Below are positions 34,018 to 42,529 of a stretch of 64,000 bases of DNA, piece by piece. The position numbers and the translations under genes are program-made. This DNA is from Brachybacterium sp042666875 (GTDB lineage Bacteria; Actinomycetota; Actinomycetes; Actinomycetales; Dermabacteraceae): contig NZ_JBHTCX010000017.1 in the NCBI RefSeq assembly GCF_042666875.1, forward strand, positions 124,001 to 188,000. The letters are read 5' to 3'. Position 1 is the first letter of the stretch. Every line of letters starts with the position of its first letter. A model generated the notes under the pieces. That model saw only the letters and a program-made list of their open reading frames with translations, did no database searches and had not been told where the DNA came from.

Positions 34018-34833
34018 ATGTCTGCATCCGACCTGCCTCCCTCCGCGCGCCGCACCGTGCAACTGAGCACCTCCGACCAGCCAGCGTGGATCGTGAAGGA
34101 CGAGGTCGACGGCGGCTGGGTCCTGCAGATCGGCGGGGTGGAGCAGTCCCATGTCGACCTCGAGGATCCGACGCACCTCGTGCACGAGTACCTGCGGCGG
34201 ATGGCGAACGTGCTGGACGAGGCATGGCCGCGTCGCCAGCCGATCCGGATCGCACACCTGGGGGCGGGCGCCCTGACCCTGGCGCGGTACGTCCAGGCCA
34301 CCCGGCCGGGTTCCGCGCAGGTGGTCGTCGAGATAGAGCGCGAGCTGCCGACGCTGGTGACCTCCGCGCTGCCCCTGCCCACCGGGACGGATCTGGAGGT
34401 GGTGATCGGGGATGCCCGCGCCGAGCTCGCCGCCATGGGAGACCGACAGTTCGAGGCGATCGTGCTCGATGTGTTCTCCGGCGAATCCTCTCCCGCACAT
34501 CTGGCCACCCAGGATTTCTATGCGGAGGCGCTCGCGCATCTGACGGACGACGGCGTGCTGCTGGTCAACGTCGGCGACGACGCCGGCCAGCGGTTCCTCG
34601 CACGTCAGGTGCGCGAGCTCGAGGAGGCGGCGGCCGCGCGCGGCCTCTCCGGGGTCTGGACGCTGACTCACGCAACGCTGTTGTTGCATCCGGCCGACGG
34701 GAACATGGTGCTTCTCGCCGGCGGGGCACTGTCGTCACCCGAGGTCGAGACGTGGCGGGCGGCGTGGAAGAAGGCAGGCCCGCACCCGGCCGCGGTGCTC
34801 GACCCCGCCGAGACGGTCGAGGCCTTCGGCTGA
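34018..34833 (+). CDS. Spermidine-synthase-like (SAM-fold) protein
   Basis: 271-residue methyltransferase-fold protein of the spermidine-synthase family. Motif I IAHLGAGALTLARYV, acidic nucleoside-binding residue in VVVEIEREL, then VVIGDARAELAAM and AIVLDVFSGESSPAH. Actinobacterial genomes carry many such proteins without a polyamine pathway; the aminopropyl-acceptor residues cannot be checked by eye, so activity is open. A GACAAT element 6 nt before the ATG suggests a leaderless transcript. Divergent from the AlkD-like gene. Confidence 0.8.
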   Translation: MSASDLPPSARRTVQLSTSDQPAWIVKDEVDGGWVLQIGGVEQSHVDLEDPTHLVHEYLRRMANVLDEAWPRRQPIRIAHLGAGALTLARYVQATRPGSAQVVVEIERELPTLVTSALPLPTGTDLEVVIGDARAELAAMGDRQFEAIVLDVFSGESSPAHLATQDFYAEALAHLTDDGVLLVNVGDDAGQRFLARQVRELEEAAAARGLSGVWTLTHATLLLHPADGNMVLLAGGALSSPEVETWRAAWKKAGPHPAAVLDPAETVEAFG

Positions 34834-34838
34834 GCCGG

Positions 34839-34847
34839 TTATCCACA
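34839..34847 (+). promoter_or_regulatory. Consensus DnaA box
   Basis: TTATCCACA in the 93-bp gap upstream of the DUF6318 lipoprotein gene. A single box, so not an origin; possible DnaA regulatory or titration site. Confidence 0.5.
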
Positions 34848-34926
34848 ATCTCTGCGACTGGAGGACGCGGGAGACGCGGGCCAGATAGCGTGCAGGTGAC
34901 CTGACGCACTCCCGGAAGGCATCTCC

Positions 34927-35622
34927 ATGCCCCGTCGCCTGTTCTCCGCCGCGGCCGCCGCCGCTCTGACCCTCGGCCTCGCGGCATGCGGCGACGGTGG
35001 TGACGGCCCCGTCACCAGCCCGCCCCCTGACGTCACCGTCACCGGCGGTGGCAGCGACGGCGGAGGTGCCAGCGACGGAGGAGGCTCCGATGGCGAGGGC
35101 GCGCCCAGCGACGGCGGAAACTCCAGCGATGGCGGCGGCAACGGCGAAGCGGACCCGAGCGCAGCCGCCCCCGATATCCCCCCTCCCGATCCTGCGGAGT
35201 ATGCAGGCATGGACGAGCACACGCCGGAGGGCGCGGAGCAGGCGTTCCGGTATTACATCGCCGTCTCCATGTGGGCGCACCAGACGGGGAGCGACGAACT
35301 ACTCAAGACGCTGCAATCCGATGCGTGCGAAGGCTGCGCATACTTGAACGAAGACCTAAAGCAAATTGCAGACGGCGGACATTATTGGAGCGAGGTCGAA
35401 GTGACTGACATCGCCACAGCAATCCATGAATCACCCAACTTTGAACACGAGATCGGATACGAATTCGAGCTTGGCCCACACTCCCGCCCGAGCCCCGACT
35501 TCTCTGGTCGACAGAATGTCACCCATCTCGAGTACACAGCTATCGGCGGGATGAGCTGGACGTCTGGAGAGTGGACTGTCAGCGAAATGAGCATTGAGTG
35601 GAGCGAGGATGCTCACAGCTAA
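34927..35622 (+). CDS. DUF6318-type lipoprotein
   Basis: 231-residue exported lipoprotein. Signal peptide 1-20 with lipobox LAAC (Cys21), a Gly/Ser/Asp-rich linker (about 25-75), then a conserved domain beginning PAEYAGMDEHTPEGAEQAFR and continuing AVSMWAHQTGSDELLKTLQ, with a cysteine pair CEGC. This matches the DUF6318 family of Micrococcales; function unknown. The GC content falls to roughly half from about 35330 onwards, unlike the first part of the gene. GGAAGG precedes ATG 34927. The next gene starts inside its 3' end. Confidence 0.8.
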   Translation: MPRRLFSAAAAAALTLGLAACGDGGDGPVTSPPPDVTVTGGGSDGGGASDGGGSDGEGAPSDGGNSSDGGGNGEADPSAAAPDIPPPDPAEYAGMDEHTPEGAEQAFRYYIAVSMWAHQTGSDELLKTLQSDACEGCAYLNEDLKQIADGGHYWSEVEVTDIATAIHESPNFEHEIGYEFELGPHSRPSPDFSGRQNVTHLEYTAIGGMSWTSGEWTVSEMSIEWSEDAHS

Positions 35623-36664
35623 TCGACACATCCACCGAAAACACAATCTAGTCACGATCTTTCTCGCCGCCATCATTCTATTTTCCGCCCCACTCAGTGC
35701 CGAAGCAGACGACCCGCCAGTAGAAGGAAAATTAACGCCAGAAGAAATTGCAGCGTCTCTGGAAGATGCCACGACAGACTCGGGCGAGTCTACCGACTCC
35801 TCATCGACGACAAACGATTCATCGGATGGAAACGCACCAAAATACAGCTATGTCTGGGAAGCCGTTTCCGCATTCGACGATTGCGAGATGTCCGCCGACG
35901 CCGCGTGGCAGTGCGACCCGGACGCTGCATCCTGCGAATCAGACAGCGCGCCCATGCGCGGCAATGGCGACGTCATGTACAACTCCAGCGGTGGCGGCGG
36001 CGGAGGCGACACCGACAGTGAGGGAGTCACGCAGCGCGGCACGCGTATCGACAACGAGACTGGAGAAGAAACCGACATGGGGTTCCGGTGCGCCATGCCC
36101 GGGTCTCCTGAGATGGCCGAGGCCGAACCGATCGTCATCACTGTCACCCAGAGCGATTTCGCGCAGATGCCCGTCGATCCGCTCAAGCCTCATGCCGGAC
36201 CGGTCGATGGCTGGCTCCCGGTGAACATGGTCAACGTGCTCTACGCCGAAGCCGAGTCCCAGGAACTCGAAGTCACGCTCCTCGATACCCCCGTCGCCGT
36301 CCGAGCGACGCCCGTCTCGTACCACTGGGACCTCGGCGACGGGAACACGATCACCACGGACAACCCCGGCGAGCCATACCCCTCCGAGGCCGTCTCCAGC
36401 ACGTACACGCAGGAGGGCTGGTACGACATCACCCTCACCACGACATTCACCGGGCAGTTCTCCGTGAACGGCGGGGAATGGCAGGACATCGAGGGCTCGA
36501 TCGAGATCGAATCGGAGTCCGTGCCCGTCTACTCCAAGTCCTTGGAATCCAGGCTCGTCGACGGCAACGTCCCGGTCGACGAGGAGGAAGACCCCTGGAT
36601 ACCCGAGCGCACGACAGACACCGAAGGCCCCAAAGACCCCAGCGCCACGCACCGCACGATCTGA
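35609..36664 (+). CDS. Secreted PKD-domain protein
   Basis: 351-residue exported protein. N-terminal signal peptide (hydrophobic LVTIFLAAIILFSAPLS, cleavage near AEA). Then a Ser/Thr/Asp-rich region, a cysteine-containing middle part (DDCEMSADAAWQCDPDAASC; GFRCAMPG), and a PKD-like beta-sandwich at about 235-290 (SYHWDLGDGNTITTDNPG; EGWYDITLTTTFTG). C-terminal tail is Pro/Asp-rich without an anchor. ATG 35609 overlaps the upstream lipoprotein by 14 bp, implying coupled translation; a TTG 15 nt earlier is possible. 5' half is lower in GC than its surroundings. Function unknown; probably acts with the lipoprotein at the cell surface. Confidence 0.8.
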   Translation: MLTANRHIHRKHNLVTIFLAAIILFSAPLSAEADDPPVEGKLTPEEIAASLEDATTDSGESTDSSSTTNDSSDGNAPKYSYVWEAVSAFDDCEMSADAAWQCDPDAASCESDSAPMRGNGDVMYNSSGGGGGGDTDSEGVTQRGTRIDNETGEETDMGFRCAMPGSPEMAEAEPIVITVTQSDFAQMPVDPLKPHAGPVDGWLPVNMVNVLYAEAESQELEVTLLDTPVAVRATPVSYHWDLGDGNTITTDNPGEPYPSEAVSSTYTQEGWYDITLTTTFTGQFSVNGGEWQDIEGSIEIESESVPVYSKSLESRLVDGNVPVDEEEDPWIPERTTDTEGPKDPSATHRTI

Positions 36665-36727
36665 GGCACCATCCGGCCGTACGCCCGACACGCTGGAGAC
36701 GGCGTATACATCCCGTCAGCTGGGTCA

Positions 36728-36733
36728 TAGGCT
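36728..36733 (+). promoter_or_regulatory. -10 element of ilvD, leaderless start
   Basis: TAGGCT followed by 7 nt and the ATG at 36741. Confidence 0.5.
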
Positions 36734-36740
36734 CGCCACC

Positions 36741-38453
36741 ATGACCGCCAACGACGACGCCTCACCGGACATCAAGCCCCGTAGCCGCCAGGTCACCGAC
36801 GGCCTCGCCGCCACCGCGTCCCGCGGCATGCTGCGCGCCGTGGGAATGGGCGATGACGACTGGGACAAGCCGCAGATCGGGATCGCGAGCTCCTGGAACG
36901 AGATCACGCCGTGCAACCTGTCCCTGGACCGTCTCGCCCGCTCCGCGAAGGAAGGCGTCCACGCAGGGGGCGGATACCCGCTGCAGTTCGGCACCATCTC
37001 CGTCTCCGACGGCATCTCGATGGGCCACGACGGGATGCACTATTCCCTCGTCTCCCGCGACCTCATCGCCGACTCGGTCGAGACCGTCATGCAGGCCGAG
37101 CGCCTCGACGGCTCCGTGCTGCTGGCGGGCTGCGACAAGTCGCTGCCGGGCATGCTCATGGCCGCGGCCCGCTTGGACCTGGCCAGCGTGTTCGTCTACG
37201 CCGGCACGATCATGCCGGGCCGCGTCACCCTCACCGACGGCACGGAGAAGGACGTCACCCTCATCGACGGCTTCGAGGCCGTCGGGGCCTGTCGGCGAGG
37301 GCTGATGAGCCGCGAGGACGTCGGCCGCATCGAACGCTCCATCTGCCCCGGCGAGGGCGCCTGCGGCGGCTATTACACCGCCAACACGATGTCGACCGTG
37401 GCCGAGGCGATCGGCATGTCGATCCCGGGATCCGCCACTCCCCCGTCGGCCGACCGTCGCCGCGATGCCGACGCCCGCCGGGCCGGCGAGGCCGTCGTCG
37501 GCATGCTGCGCCGGGGCATCACGTCGGGCCACATCATGACCAAGCCGGCGTTCGAGAACGCCATCGCGGTGGTCCAGGCGTTCGGCGGCTCCACCAACGC
37601 CGTCCTGCACCTGCTGGCCATCGCCCACGAGGCCGGGGTCGACCTCACCCTGGACGACTTCGCCCGCATCGGTGCGAAGGTCCCCCACCTCGCCGATCTC
37701 AAGCCCTACGGCCGCTACGTCATGAACGACGTCGACCACGTCGGCGGCATCCAGGTGGTCATGAAGACCTTGCTGGACGAGGGGCTGCTCGATGGCGACT
37801 GCCTCACCGTCACCGGCCGCACGATCGCCGAGAACCTCGAGGTCCTCGCACCGCGCCCTGCCGACGGAACAGTGCTGCGCCCCGCCTCGGCGCCGATCGC
37901 CCCGACCGGCGGCATCACGATCCTGCGCGGCTCGCTGGCCCCCGAGGGCGCCGTGGTGAAATCCGCCGGGTTCGAGGCCGATGTCTTCGAGGGCACTGCC
38001 AGGGTCTTCGACCGCGAGCAGCAGGCGATGGATGCCCTGAACGACGGCACCATCACCCACGGCGACGTGGTCGTGATCCGCTACGAGGGCCCCAAGGGCG
38101 GCCCCGGCATGCGAGAGATGCTCTCGATCACCGGCGCGATCAAGGGCGCCGGGCTCGGCAAGGACGTGCTACTGATGACCGACGGGCGCTTCTCCGGCGG
38201 CACCACCGGACTGTGCGTCGGCCACATCGCGCCGGAAGCCGTCGACGGCGGCCCGATCGCGTTCGTCCAGGACGGGGACCGCATCCGGCTCGACGTCGCC
38301 AGCGGCACCCTGGACCTCCTGGTCGACGAGGTCGAGCTGGCGCGCCGGCTGGAGGGCTGGACTCCCCTGCCCCCGAAGTTCACCAAGGGCGTGCTCGGCA
38401 AGTACGTCAAGCTCGTGAAATCCGCGTCCAAGGGCGCGATCCTCGGGGACTGA
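36741..38453 (+). CDS. ilvD: Dihydroxy-acid dehydratase
   Basis: Iron-sulfur enzyme of branched-chain amino-acid synthesis converting dihydroxy-isovalerate or -methylvalerate to the 2-keto acids. 570 residues. Candidate cluster/active-site cysteines Cys58 (TPCNLSL), Cys131 (LLAGCDKSLPG) and Cys208 (GEGACGG), then GGSTNAVLHLLAIA and the C-terminal MTDGRFSGGTTG. Complete and normal in length. No other ilv genes are adjacent. The alpha/beta hydrolase starts 6 bp downstream. Confidence 0.97.
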   Translation: MTANDDASPDIKPRSRQVTDGLAATASRGMLRAVGMGDDDWDKPQIGIASSWNEITPCNLSLDRLARSAKEGVHAGGGYPLQFGTISVSDGISMGHDGMHYSLVSRDLIADSVETVMQAERLDGSVLLAGCDKSLPGMLMAAARLDLASVFVYAGTIMPGRVTLTDGTEKDVTLIDGFEAVGACRRGLMSREDVGRIERSICPGEGACGGYYTANTMSTVAEAIGMSIPGSATPPSADRRRDADARRAGEAVVGMLRRGITSGHIMTKPAFENAIAVVQAFGGSTNAVLHLLAIAHEAGVDLTLDDFARIGAKVPHLADLKPYGRYVMNDVDHVGGIQVVMKTLLDEGLLDGDCLTVTGRTIAENLEVLAPRPADGTVLRPASAPIAPTGGITILRGSLAPEGAVVKSAGFEADVFEGTARVFDREQQAMDALNDGTITHGDVVVIRYEGPKGGPGMREMLSITGAIKGAGLGKDVLLMTDGRFSGGTTGLCVGHIAPEAVDGGPIAFVQDGDRIRLDVASGTLDLLVDEVELARRLEGWTPLPPKFTKGVLGKYVKLVKSASKGAILGD

Positions 38454-38459
38454 GCGGTC

Positions 38460-39143
38460 ATGGCCACGTTCGTCCTCCTCCACGGCGCCGGCGATGTCGG
38501 GTGGTCCTGGCACCTCGTCGAGGCCGAGCTGAGGGCGCGCGGGCACGACGTCGTGGCGCCCGACCTTCCCTGCGAGGACGAGGCCGCCGGCCACCGGGAG
38601 ACCGCAGACGCGGTCATCGGCGCCGTCGGCGATCGGCAGGACGTCGTGGTCGTCGGCCATTCCTTCGGGGGTTTCACGGCCCCGCTCGTCGCGAGCCGGA
38701 TGCCGGCGCGGGTGCGAGGACTCGTCTACCTCGCCGCCATGATTCCCGCTCCCGGCGAGCGCGCCGGCGACTGGTGGTCGAACACCGGCTACTCGCGGGC
38801 CGTCGAGAGCCAGGCCGCGCGTGACGGCGGCGTGACCGGCCACGAGGATCCCTTCGTCAGCTTCTTCCACGGAGTCCCGGACGAGCTGGCGCAGGAGGCG
38901 ATGCGCCGCTCGCGCGGTCAGTCCGGACGGTCCTTCGAGGATCCGTGGCCGCTCGAGGAGCATCCGCACGTCCCGACGCGGTTCCTGCTGTGCCGCGAGG
39001 ATCGCTTCTTCCCCGCGGACTTCCTGCGCCGCCTCGCCCGCGCGCGACTCGGAGTCGAGGCGGAAGAGGTTCCCGGGGGCCACTGCGTCGCCCTCAGCCA
39101 CCCCCGGGAGCTGGCCGACGCCCTGGAGACCTCGCTCAGCTGA
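38460..39143 (+). CDS. Alpha/beta hydrolase
   Basis: 227-residue cytoplasmic hydrolase of the alpha/beta fold. Oxyanion-side FVLLHGAGDVGWSW, nucleophile serine in VVGHSFGG, likely acid in LLCREDRFF and catalytic histidine in PGGHCVALSHP. Resembles small esterase/methylesterase-type hydrolases; substrate unknown. Lies 6 bp after ilvD and is presumably co-transcribed, without an obvious pathway link. Convergent with the kinase gene, with 1 bp between the stop codons. Confidence 0.88.
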   Translation: MATFVLLHGAGDVGWSWHLVEAELRARGHDVVAPDLPCEDEAAGHRETADAVIGAVGDRQDVVVVGHSFGGFTAPLVASRMPARVRGLVYLAAMIPAPGERAGDWWSNTGYSRAVESQAARDGGVTGHEDPFVSFFHGVPDELAQEAMRRSRGQSGRSFEDPWPLEEHPHVPTRFLLCREDRFFPADFLRRLARARLGVEAEEVPGGHCVALSHPRELADALETSLS

Positions 39144-39144
39144 C

Positions 39145-39699
39145 TCACGTGAGCAGGCGTCGAAGAACTGCCGCGGTCTCCTCCGGGCTTCCGCACGCGT
39201 CGACGCGGTGGGCGCCCGGGCGCAGCGCGAGGACCTGATCGATCGAACGCACCAGGTCACCCGCATCGGCCGGGCCGACAAAACGGTCGTTGACGGTGTG
39301 CTCCGGCCGGTCCGGCCGTTCGCGCCGGCCTGCCAGTCGCCGTGCCAGGGTCGATTCGTCGAGAACCAGCACGGCCTCGATGAACCGGGCCCCGCGCGCG
39401 GCGGCGAGACTCTCGAGCTCCTCGAGGAACGCCGTGCGCGCCAGATACTGCCCGAGGACGACGTCGTAGCCGTCGGTCAGGTGCCGATCGATCATCGCCA
39501 CTGCGAGTCGGCGGGCCTGCAGACCTGCGGCCGTGGGATCGCGTTCCCAGTCCCCGAGCGAGTGCTTGATGGTGTCGATGTCCAGCGCGAGTGCCAGGGG
39601 GCGCTCGGCCGCGAGTGTCGAGGCGAGAGTGGATTTCCCGCTGCCAGGTGCACCGCCGATGAGCATCAGCGTGGGCGTGGCGGAGATGTGTTCCTTCAT
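39145..39699 (-). CDS. P-loop kinase-like AAA/zeta-toxin-type ATPase
   Basis: 184-residue small P-loop protein. Walker A GGAPGSGKST at 15-24, then LALDIDTIKHSLGDWERD (acidic substrate/magnesium region), a lid with many arginines (LARRLAGRRERPDRPEHT) and VNDRFVG. This layout is that of small-molecule phosphotransferases such as chloramphenicol phosphotransferase or gluconate-kinase-like proteins. Substrate unknown. ATG 39699 overlaps the methyltransferase stop (ATGA), so it is translated with it. Confidence 0.8.
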   Translation of the reverse strand: MKEHISATPTLMLIGGAPGSGKSTLASTLAAERPLALALDIDTIKHSLGDWERDPTAAGLQARRLAVAMIDRHLTDGYDVVLGQYLARTAFLEELESLAAARGARFIEAVLVLDESTLARRLAGRRERPDRPEHTVNDRFVGPADAGDLVRSIDQVLALRPGAHRVDACGSPEETAAVLRRLLT

Positions 39700-40298
39700 G
39701 CCTGACTCCCGGAGCGCCGAGCTGTGATCGCGGCGTGGGGCCGCACGCCCGGATCTTGGCGCTGCTCCACCTCGAGCACGTCGAATCCGGCGCATCCCAG
39801 CAGCTCGGCCATATGAGCGGCAGGCCAGTACTGAGCGGTGGCCACGGCGTGGTCGAACTCCTCCTGGCACGGCCCGTCGAAGAAACCGAGCAGGAGCGTC
39901 CCGCCGGAGCGCAGCGCGTCGTGCAGGATCGACAAGGTCTCGGGCACCTGGACCGGATCGAGATGGATCAGCGAATACCAGGCCAGGACCCCGCCGTACC
40001 TGCCCGGCTCGTGGACGAGATCTCCGAAGGATCCGGCTCGATAGGCGACTTCGGGGTGGGCCCGGCGGGCGATGTCCAGGAATTCGGGCACCGGGTCGAG
40101 GCCTTCGACGTCGTGACCGAGCGAGGCCAGGTGCGCGGTCCAGTGCCCGGGCCCGCACCCGGCATCGAGGATCGGTCCGTGCACCTCGGCCGCCCACGTC
40201 TCGATACGGTGGCGGTCTGTCGGAGCCATGGCATCGATGCTGCCAAGGAGGTCGGAGTACTCCTGGGCACGCGTGGAGTAGGCATCGACGGCGCTCAT
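39696..40298 (-). CDS. Class I SAM-dependent methyltransferase
   Basis: 200-residue methyltransferase of the UbiE/Methyltransf_11-like group. Motif I PILDAGCGPGHWTAHLA, acidic ribose ligand in VEGLDPVPEFLD, motif II GGVLAWYSLIHL and motif III LRSGGTLLLGFFDG. Acceptor unknown. First gene of a two-gene operon with the downstream kinase-like gene (4-bp overlap). Start ATG 40298 is fixed by a TAAGGT element 7 nt upstream; an in-frame upstream extension is not family-like. Confidence 0.88.
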   Translation of the reverse strand: MSAVDAYSTRAQEYSDLLGSIDAMAPTDRHRIETWAAEVHGPILDAGCGPGHWTAHLASLGHDVEGLDPVPEFLDIARRAHPEVAYRAGSFGDLVHEPGRYGGVLAWYSLIHLDPVQVPETLSILHDALRSGGTLLLGFFDGPCQEEFDHAVATAQYWPAAHMAELLGCAGFDVLEVEQRQDPGVRPHAAITARRSGSQA

Positions 40299-40305
40299 GC
40301 TGCGC

Positions 40306-40311
40306 ACCTTA
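40306..40311 (-). promoter_or_regulatory. -10 element of the methyltransferase-kinase operon, leaderless start
   Basis: On the minus strand TAAGGT is followed by 7 nt and the ATG at 40298. Confidence 0.5.
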
Positions 40312-40389
40312 CGTTCCGTGCCGCTGCCCGGAGCGCGCGGACACGCGAGTCTCCGCGGCTCGGCCCCGAAGGATCGAGCCTCCGCCCCG

Positions 40390-41646
40390 TCACCCGATGC
40401 TTGCGTGCGGCGCGCCGATACCCGGATCGATCTTCGGCGCCTCCCCCGAACCGGGTCGGATGTCGATGTCGAAGATGTCCAGCGGCAGGTACACCGTTGC
40501 ACAGGCATTGGGGATGTCCACGACGCCGGAGAAGCGGCCTTCGATCGGGACGGCACCGAGCAGTAGATACGCCTGCTCCTTCGACCACCCGAAGGTCGAG
40601 AGGTAGTCGATGGCATGCAGGCACGCGCGCTGGTAGGCGAGATGGGAATCGAGGTATCGCTGCTCGCCGTCCAGCGTCACGGAGGTGCCGGAGAAGGAGA
40701 GCCACTGACTGTGCTGGGGCGCCGTGGTGCCCGGCATGAAGATGGCGTTCTCGGTGACGCCGTACTTGTCCATACCGCCCTCGATGACATCGACGTGGAA
40801 GTCGATGAACCCTCCCATCTCGATGCCGCCGCAGAAGGTGATCTCACCATCTCCCTGCGAGAAGTGCAGGTCGCCCACGGAGAAGTTCGCGCCGTCGACG
40901 AAGACGGGATAGAAGATGCGGGTCCCCTTTGTGAGGTTCTTGATGTCCTGGTTGCCGCCGTTCTCCCGCGGTGGTGCCGTGCGGGCGGCCTCTCCCGCGA
41001 CACGATTGCTCTCGCCCTCGGGCACATCGCCGAGAACCGCCCCGTCGGGCTCCGGAGGTAGCGCCAGCGGCGGAACCCGGTCGGGGTCGGTGGCGATCAG
41101 TGCGGCCTCGCGGTCGTTCCATGTCGTCAGCAGCTCGGGCGAGGGCGCGGTGCCCATGAGTCCGGGGTGGATCATGCCGGTGAATTCGACGCCCGGCACG
41201 TGCCGGGACGTGGCCCGATCGCCCTGGAAATCCCAGACGGCCTTGTAGGCATCGGGGAACTCGTCGGTCAGGAAGCTGCCGCCGTTGCGCTTGGCGAAGA
41301 TGCCCGTGTAGCCCCACCCCTGCCCGGCCAGGGGCCCCTCATCCTCCTGCGGGATCGGGCCGACGTCGAGGATGTCCACGATCAGGAGATCGCCGGGCCG
41401 TGCACCCTCGATCCGGATCGGCCCGGACAGGGCATGGACGGTGTTCAGCGGAGCCGACGCGATGTCCTCGGCGGAATCATCGTTCTTGATGTATCCGTCG
41501 AACCACTCGCGGCAGTCGACGCGGAAGGTGTCGCCGGGCCTGACACTGACCGTCGGCGGGATCTCGGGATGCCAGCGGTTGTGGCCACGCTTCTGCTGAT
41601 CGGTGAAGGCCTTCGTCGAGTCCAGCGGGAAGACGTTCTGGGGCAT
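40390..41646 (-). CDS. fmdA: Formamidase/acetamidase
   Basis: Amidase of the FmdA_AmdA family hydrolysing short aliphatic amides such as formamide to acid and ammonia. 418 residues. Landmarks: RGHNRWHPEIPPTVSVRPGD, then GPIRIEGARPGDLLIVDILDV, GVEFTGMIHPGLMGTAPS, LHFSQGDGEITFCGGIEMGG and TFGWSKEQAYLLLGAVPIEG. ATG 41646 has AAGGAGAG upstream; the in-frame extension is rejected. It follows fmdB by 61 bp, a classic fmdBA arrangement for nitrogen scavenging. Confidence 0.95.
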   Translation of the reverse strand: MPQNVFPLDSTKAFTDQQKRGHNRWHPEIPPTVSVRPGDTFRVDCREWFDGYIKNDDSAEDIASAPLNTVHALSGPIRIEGARPGDLLIVDILDVGPIPQEDEGPLAGQGWGYTGIFAKRNGGSFLTDEFPDAYKAVWDFQGDRATSRHVPGVEFTGMIHPGLMGTAPSPELLTTWNDREAALIATDPDRVPPLALPPEPDGAVLGDVPEGESNRVAGEAARTAPPRENGGNQDIKNLTKGTRIFYPVFVDGANFSVGDLHFSQGDGEITFCGGIEMGGFIDFHVDVIEGGMDKYGVTENAIFMPGTTAPQHSQWLSFSGTSVTLDGEQRYLDSHLAYQRACLHAIDYLSTFGWSKEQAYLLLGAVPIEGRFSGVVDIPNACATVYLPLDIFDIDIRPGSGEAPKIDPGIGAPHASIG

Positions 41647-41707
41647 GATCTCTCCTTCCACGGCGGCGGAGCCGATGCCCGGTCCCACCGGATTGGGGTG
41701 ATGCGGT

Positions 41708-41995
41708 TCAGGGGCGAGGCAGGCGCGCGTGGCGAGGGTCCGTCGTCGTGGGGGCGGAGTTCCCGGACCCCGTGCCGGGGATCCGGTCCACGACCCCCGG
41801 AGCATCCGCACTGGCCTGGGTGCGTTCGATGAGCTGCGCGCGGTCGGACCCCAGCCGGCCGAGCCGGGCCGAGCTGATCAGCCGGACCGAGGCGCCCCCG
41901 CACGCAGGGCACGTCGCCTCGCGCGCCTCGGCGTTGATCGGGAGCATCACTTCGTGCACGTGCGAGCTCTCGCACCGGAATTCGTACAGCGGCAC
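41708..41995 (-). CDS. fmdB: FmdB-type zinc-ribbon protein
   Basis: 95-residue regulatory zinc-ribbon protein associated with formamidase genes. N-terminal PLYEFRCESSHVHEVMLPI and CPACGGASVRLISSARLG give the FmdB signature, though the first metal site shows one cysteine (FRCESSHVH) plus histidines rather than a C-x-x-C pair. The tail is disordered. GTG 41995 with GGAGG 5 nt upstream. Transcribed before fmdA. Confidence 0.85.
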   Translation of the reverse strand: MPLYEFRCESSHVHEVMLPINAEAREATCPACGGASVRLISSARLGRLGSDRAQLIERTQASADAPGVVDRIPGTGSGNSAPTTTDPRHARLPRP

Positions 41996-42046
41996 CTCGA
42001 CCTCCGAGCCTCGCCGTGCGCGCGGCCGCCACGCGGACCGATCACG

Positions 42047-42058
42047 TGACGTGCGTCA
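42047..42058. promoter_or_regulatory. Inverted repeat upstream of fmdBA
   Basis: TGACG-TG-CGTCA, perfect 5-bp arms, 52 bp upstream of fmdB in its promoter region, next to CACGTGAC. Candidate operator; the regulator is not identifiable here. Confidence 0.4.
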
Positions 42059-42202
42059 TAACCATTGCCACTCTAGCCTGCTCGCCGACCAGCCGTACAG
42101 GAACACTGGAGCCGTGATGGCGACGTGATCCGGCGGCCCGCACGGCGGACGCGCGGCGCAGCCGTGCTCCCGGCCCGCCGCCCATCTGTCGGAGCCCGTC
42201 CG

Positions 42203-42208
42203 TAGCGT
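42203..42208 (+). promoter_or_regulatory. -10 element, leaderless start
   Basis: TAGCGT followed by 6 nt and the ATG at 42215. Confidence 0.5.
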
Positions 42209-42214
42209 CCAGGC

Positions 42215-42529
42215 ATGGCTCAAAGGATCGCGAACATCGCAGACCCGCCGAGCACTGCGCTGCGCGAGCGGGAGCAGATCCGGGACCTGCTGGTCGGGGA
42301 ACGCCCCGATCTCGCGCAGCGGATGCAGGTGGGCCCCAGCGGCGCGCTGGTGATCCCGCTGCCGACGGGCGGCAGCATCGAGATCGGTCGGATGCGCCGG
42401 CGCGGCGCCGCACGCTGGGTGGTGGTCTCCCCGGAGGCCGACCGCGCCCGCCTGCGGGAGCCCGCGAGCGTCGGGGCGGTCGCCCGCACGGCGCTGGCAG
42501 CGCTGGATCGAGTCAGCGAGGCGCGATGA
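42215..42529 (+). CDS. Small protein of unknown function
   Basis: 104 residues; I do not recognise the family. A helical N-terminus (PPSTALREREQIRDLLVGER) is followed by a short beta-rich middle (GPSGALVIPLPTGGSIEIGR) and a C-terminal helix (VGAVARTALAALDRV). No signal peptide or membrane segment. A TAGCGT element 6 nt before the ATG supports it as a real leaderless gene. Its 3' end overlaps the convergent TetR gene by 17 bp. Confidence 0.65.
   Translation: MAQRIANIADPPSTALREREQIRDLLVGERPDLAQRMQVGPSGALVIPLPTGGSIEIGRMRRRGAARWVVVSPEADRARLREPASVGAVARTALAALDRVSEAR

Noticed and set aside
34839..34847. Replication origin
   Set aside because: Only one DnaA box, no A/T-rich unwinding region and no dnaA/dnaN neighbourhood.
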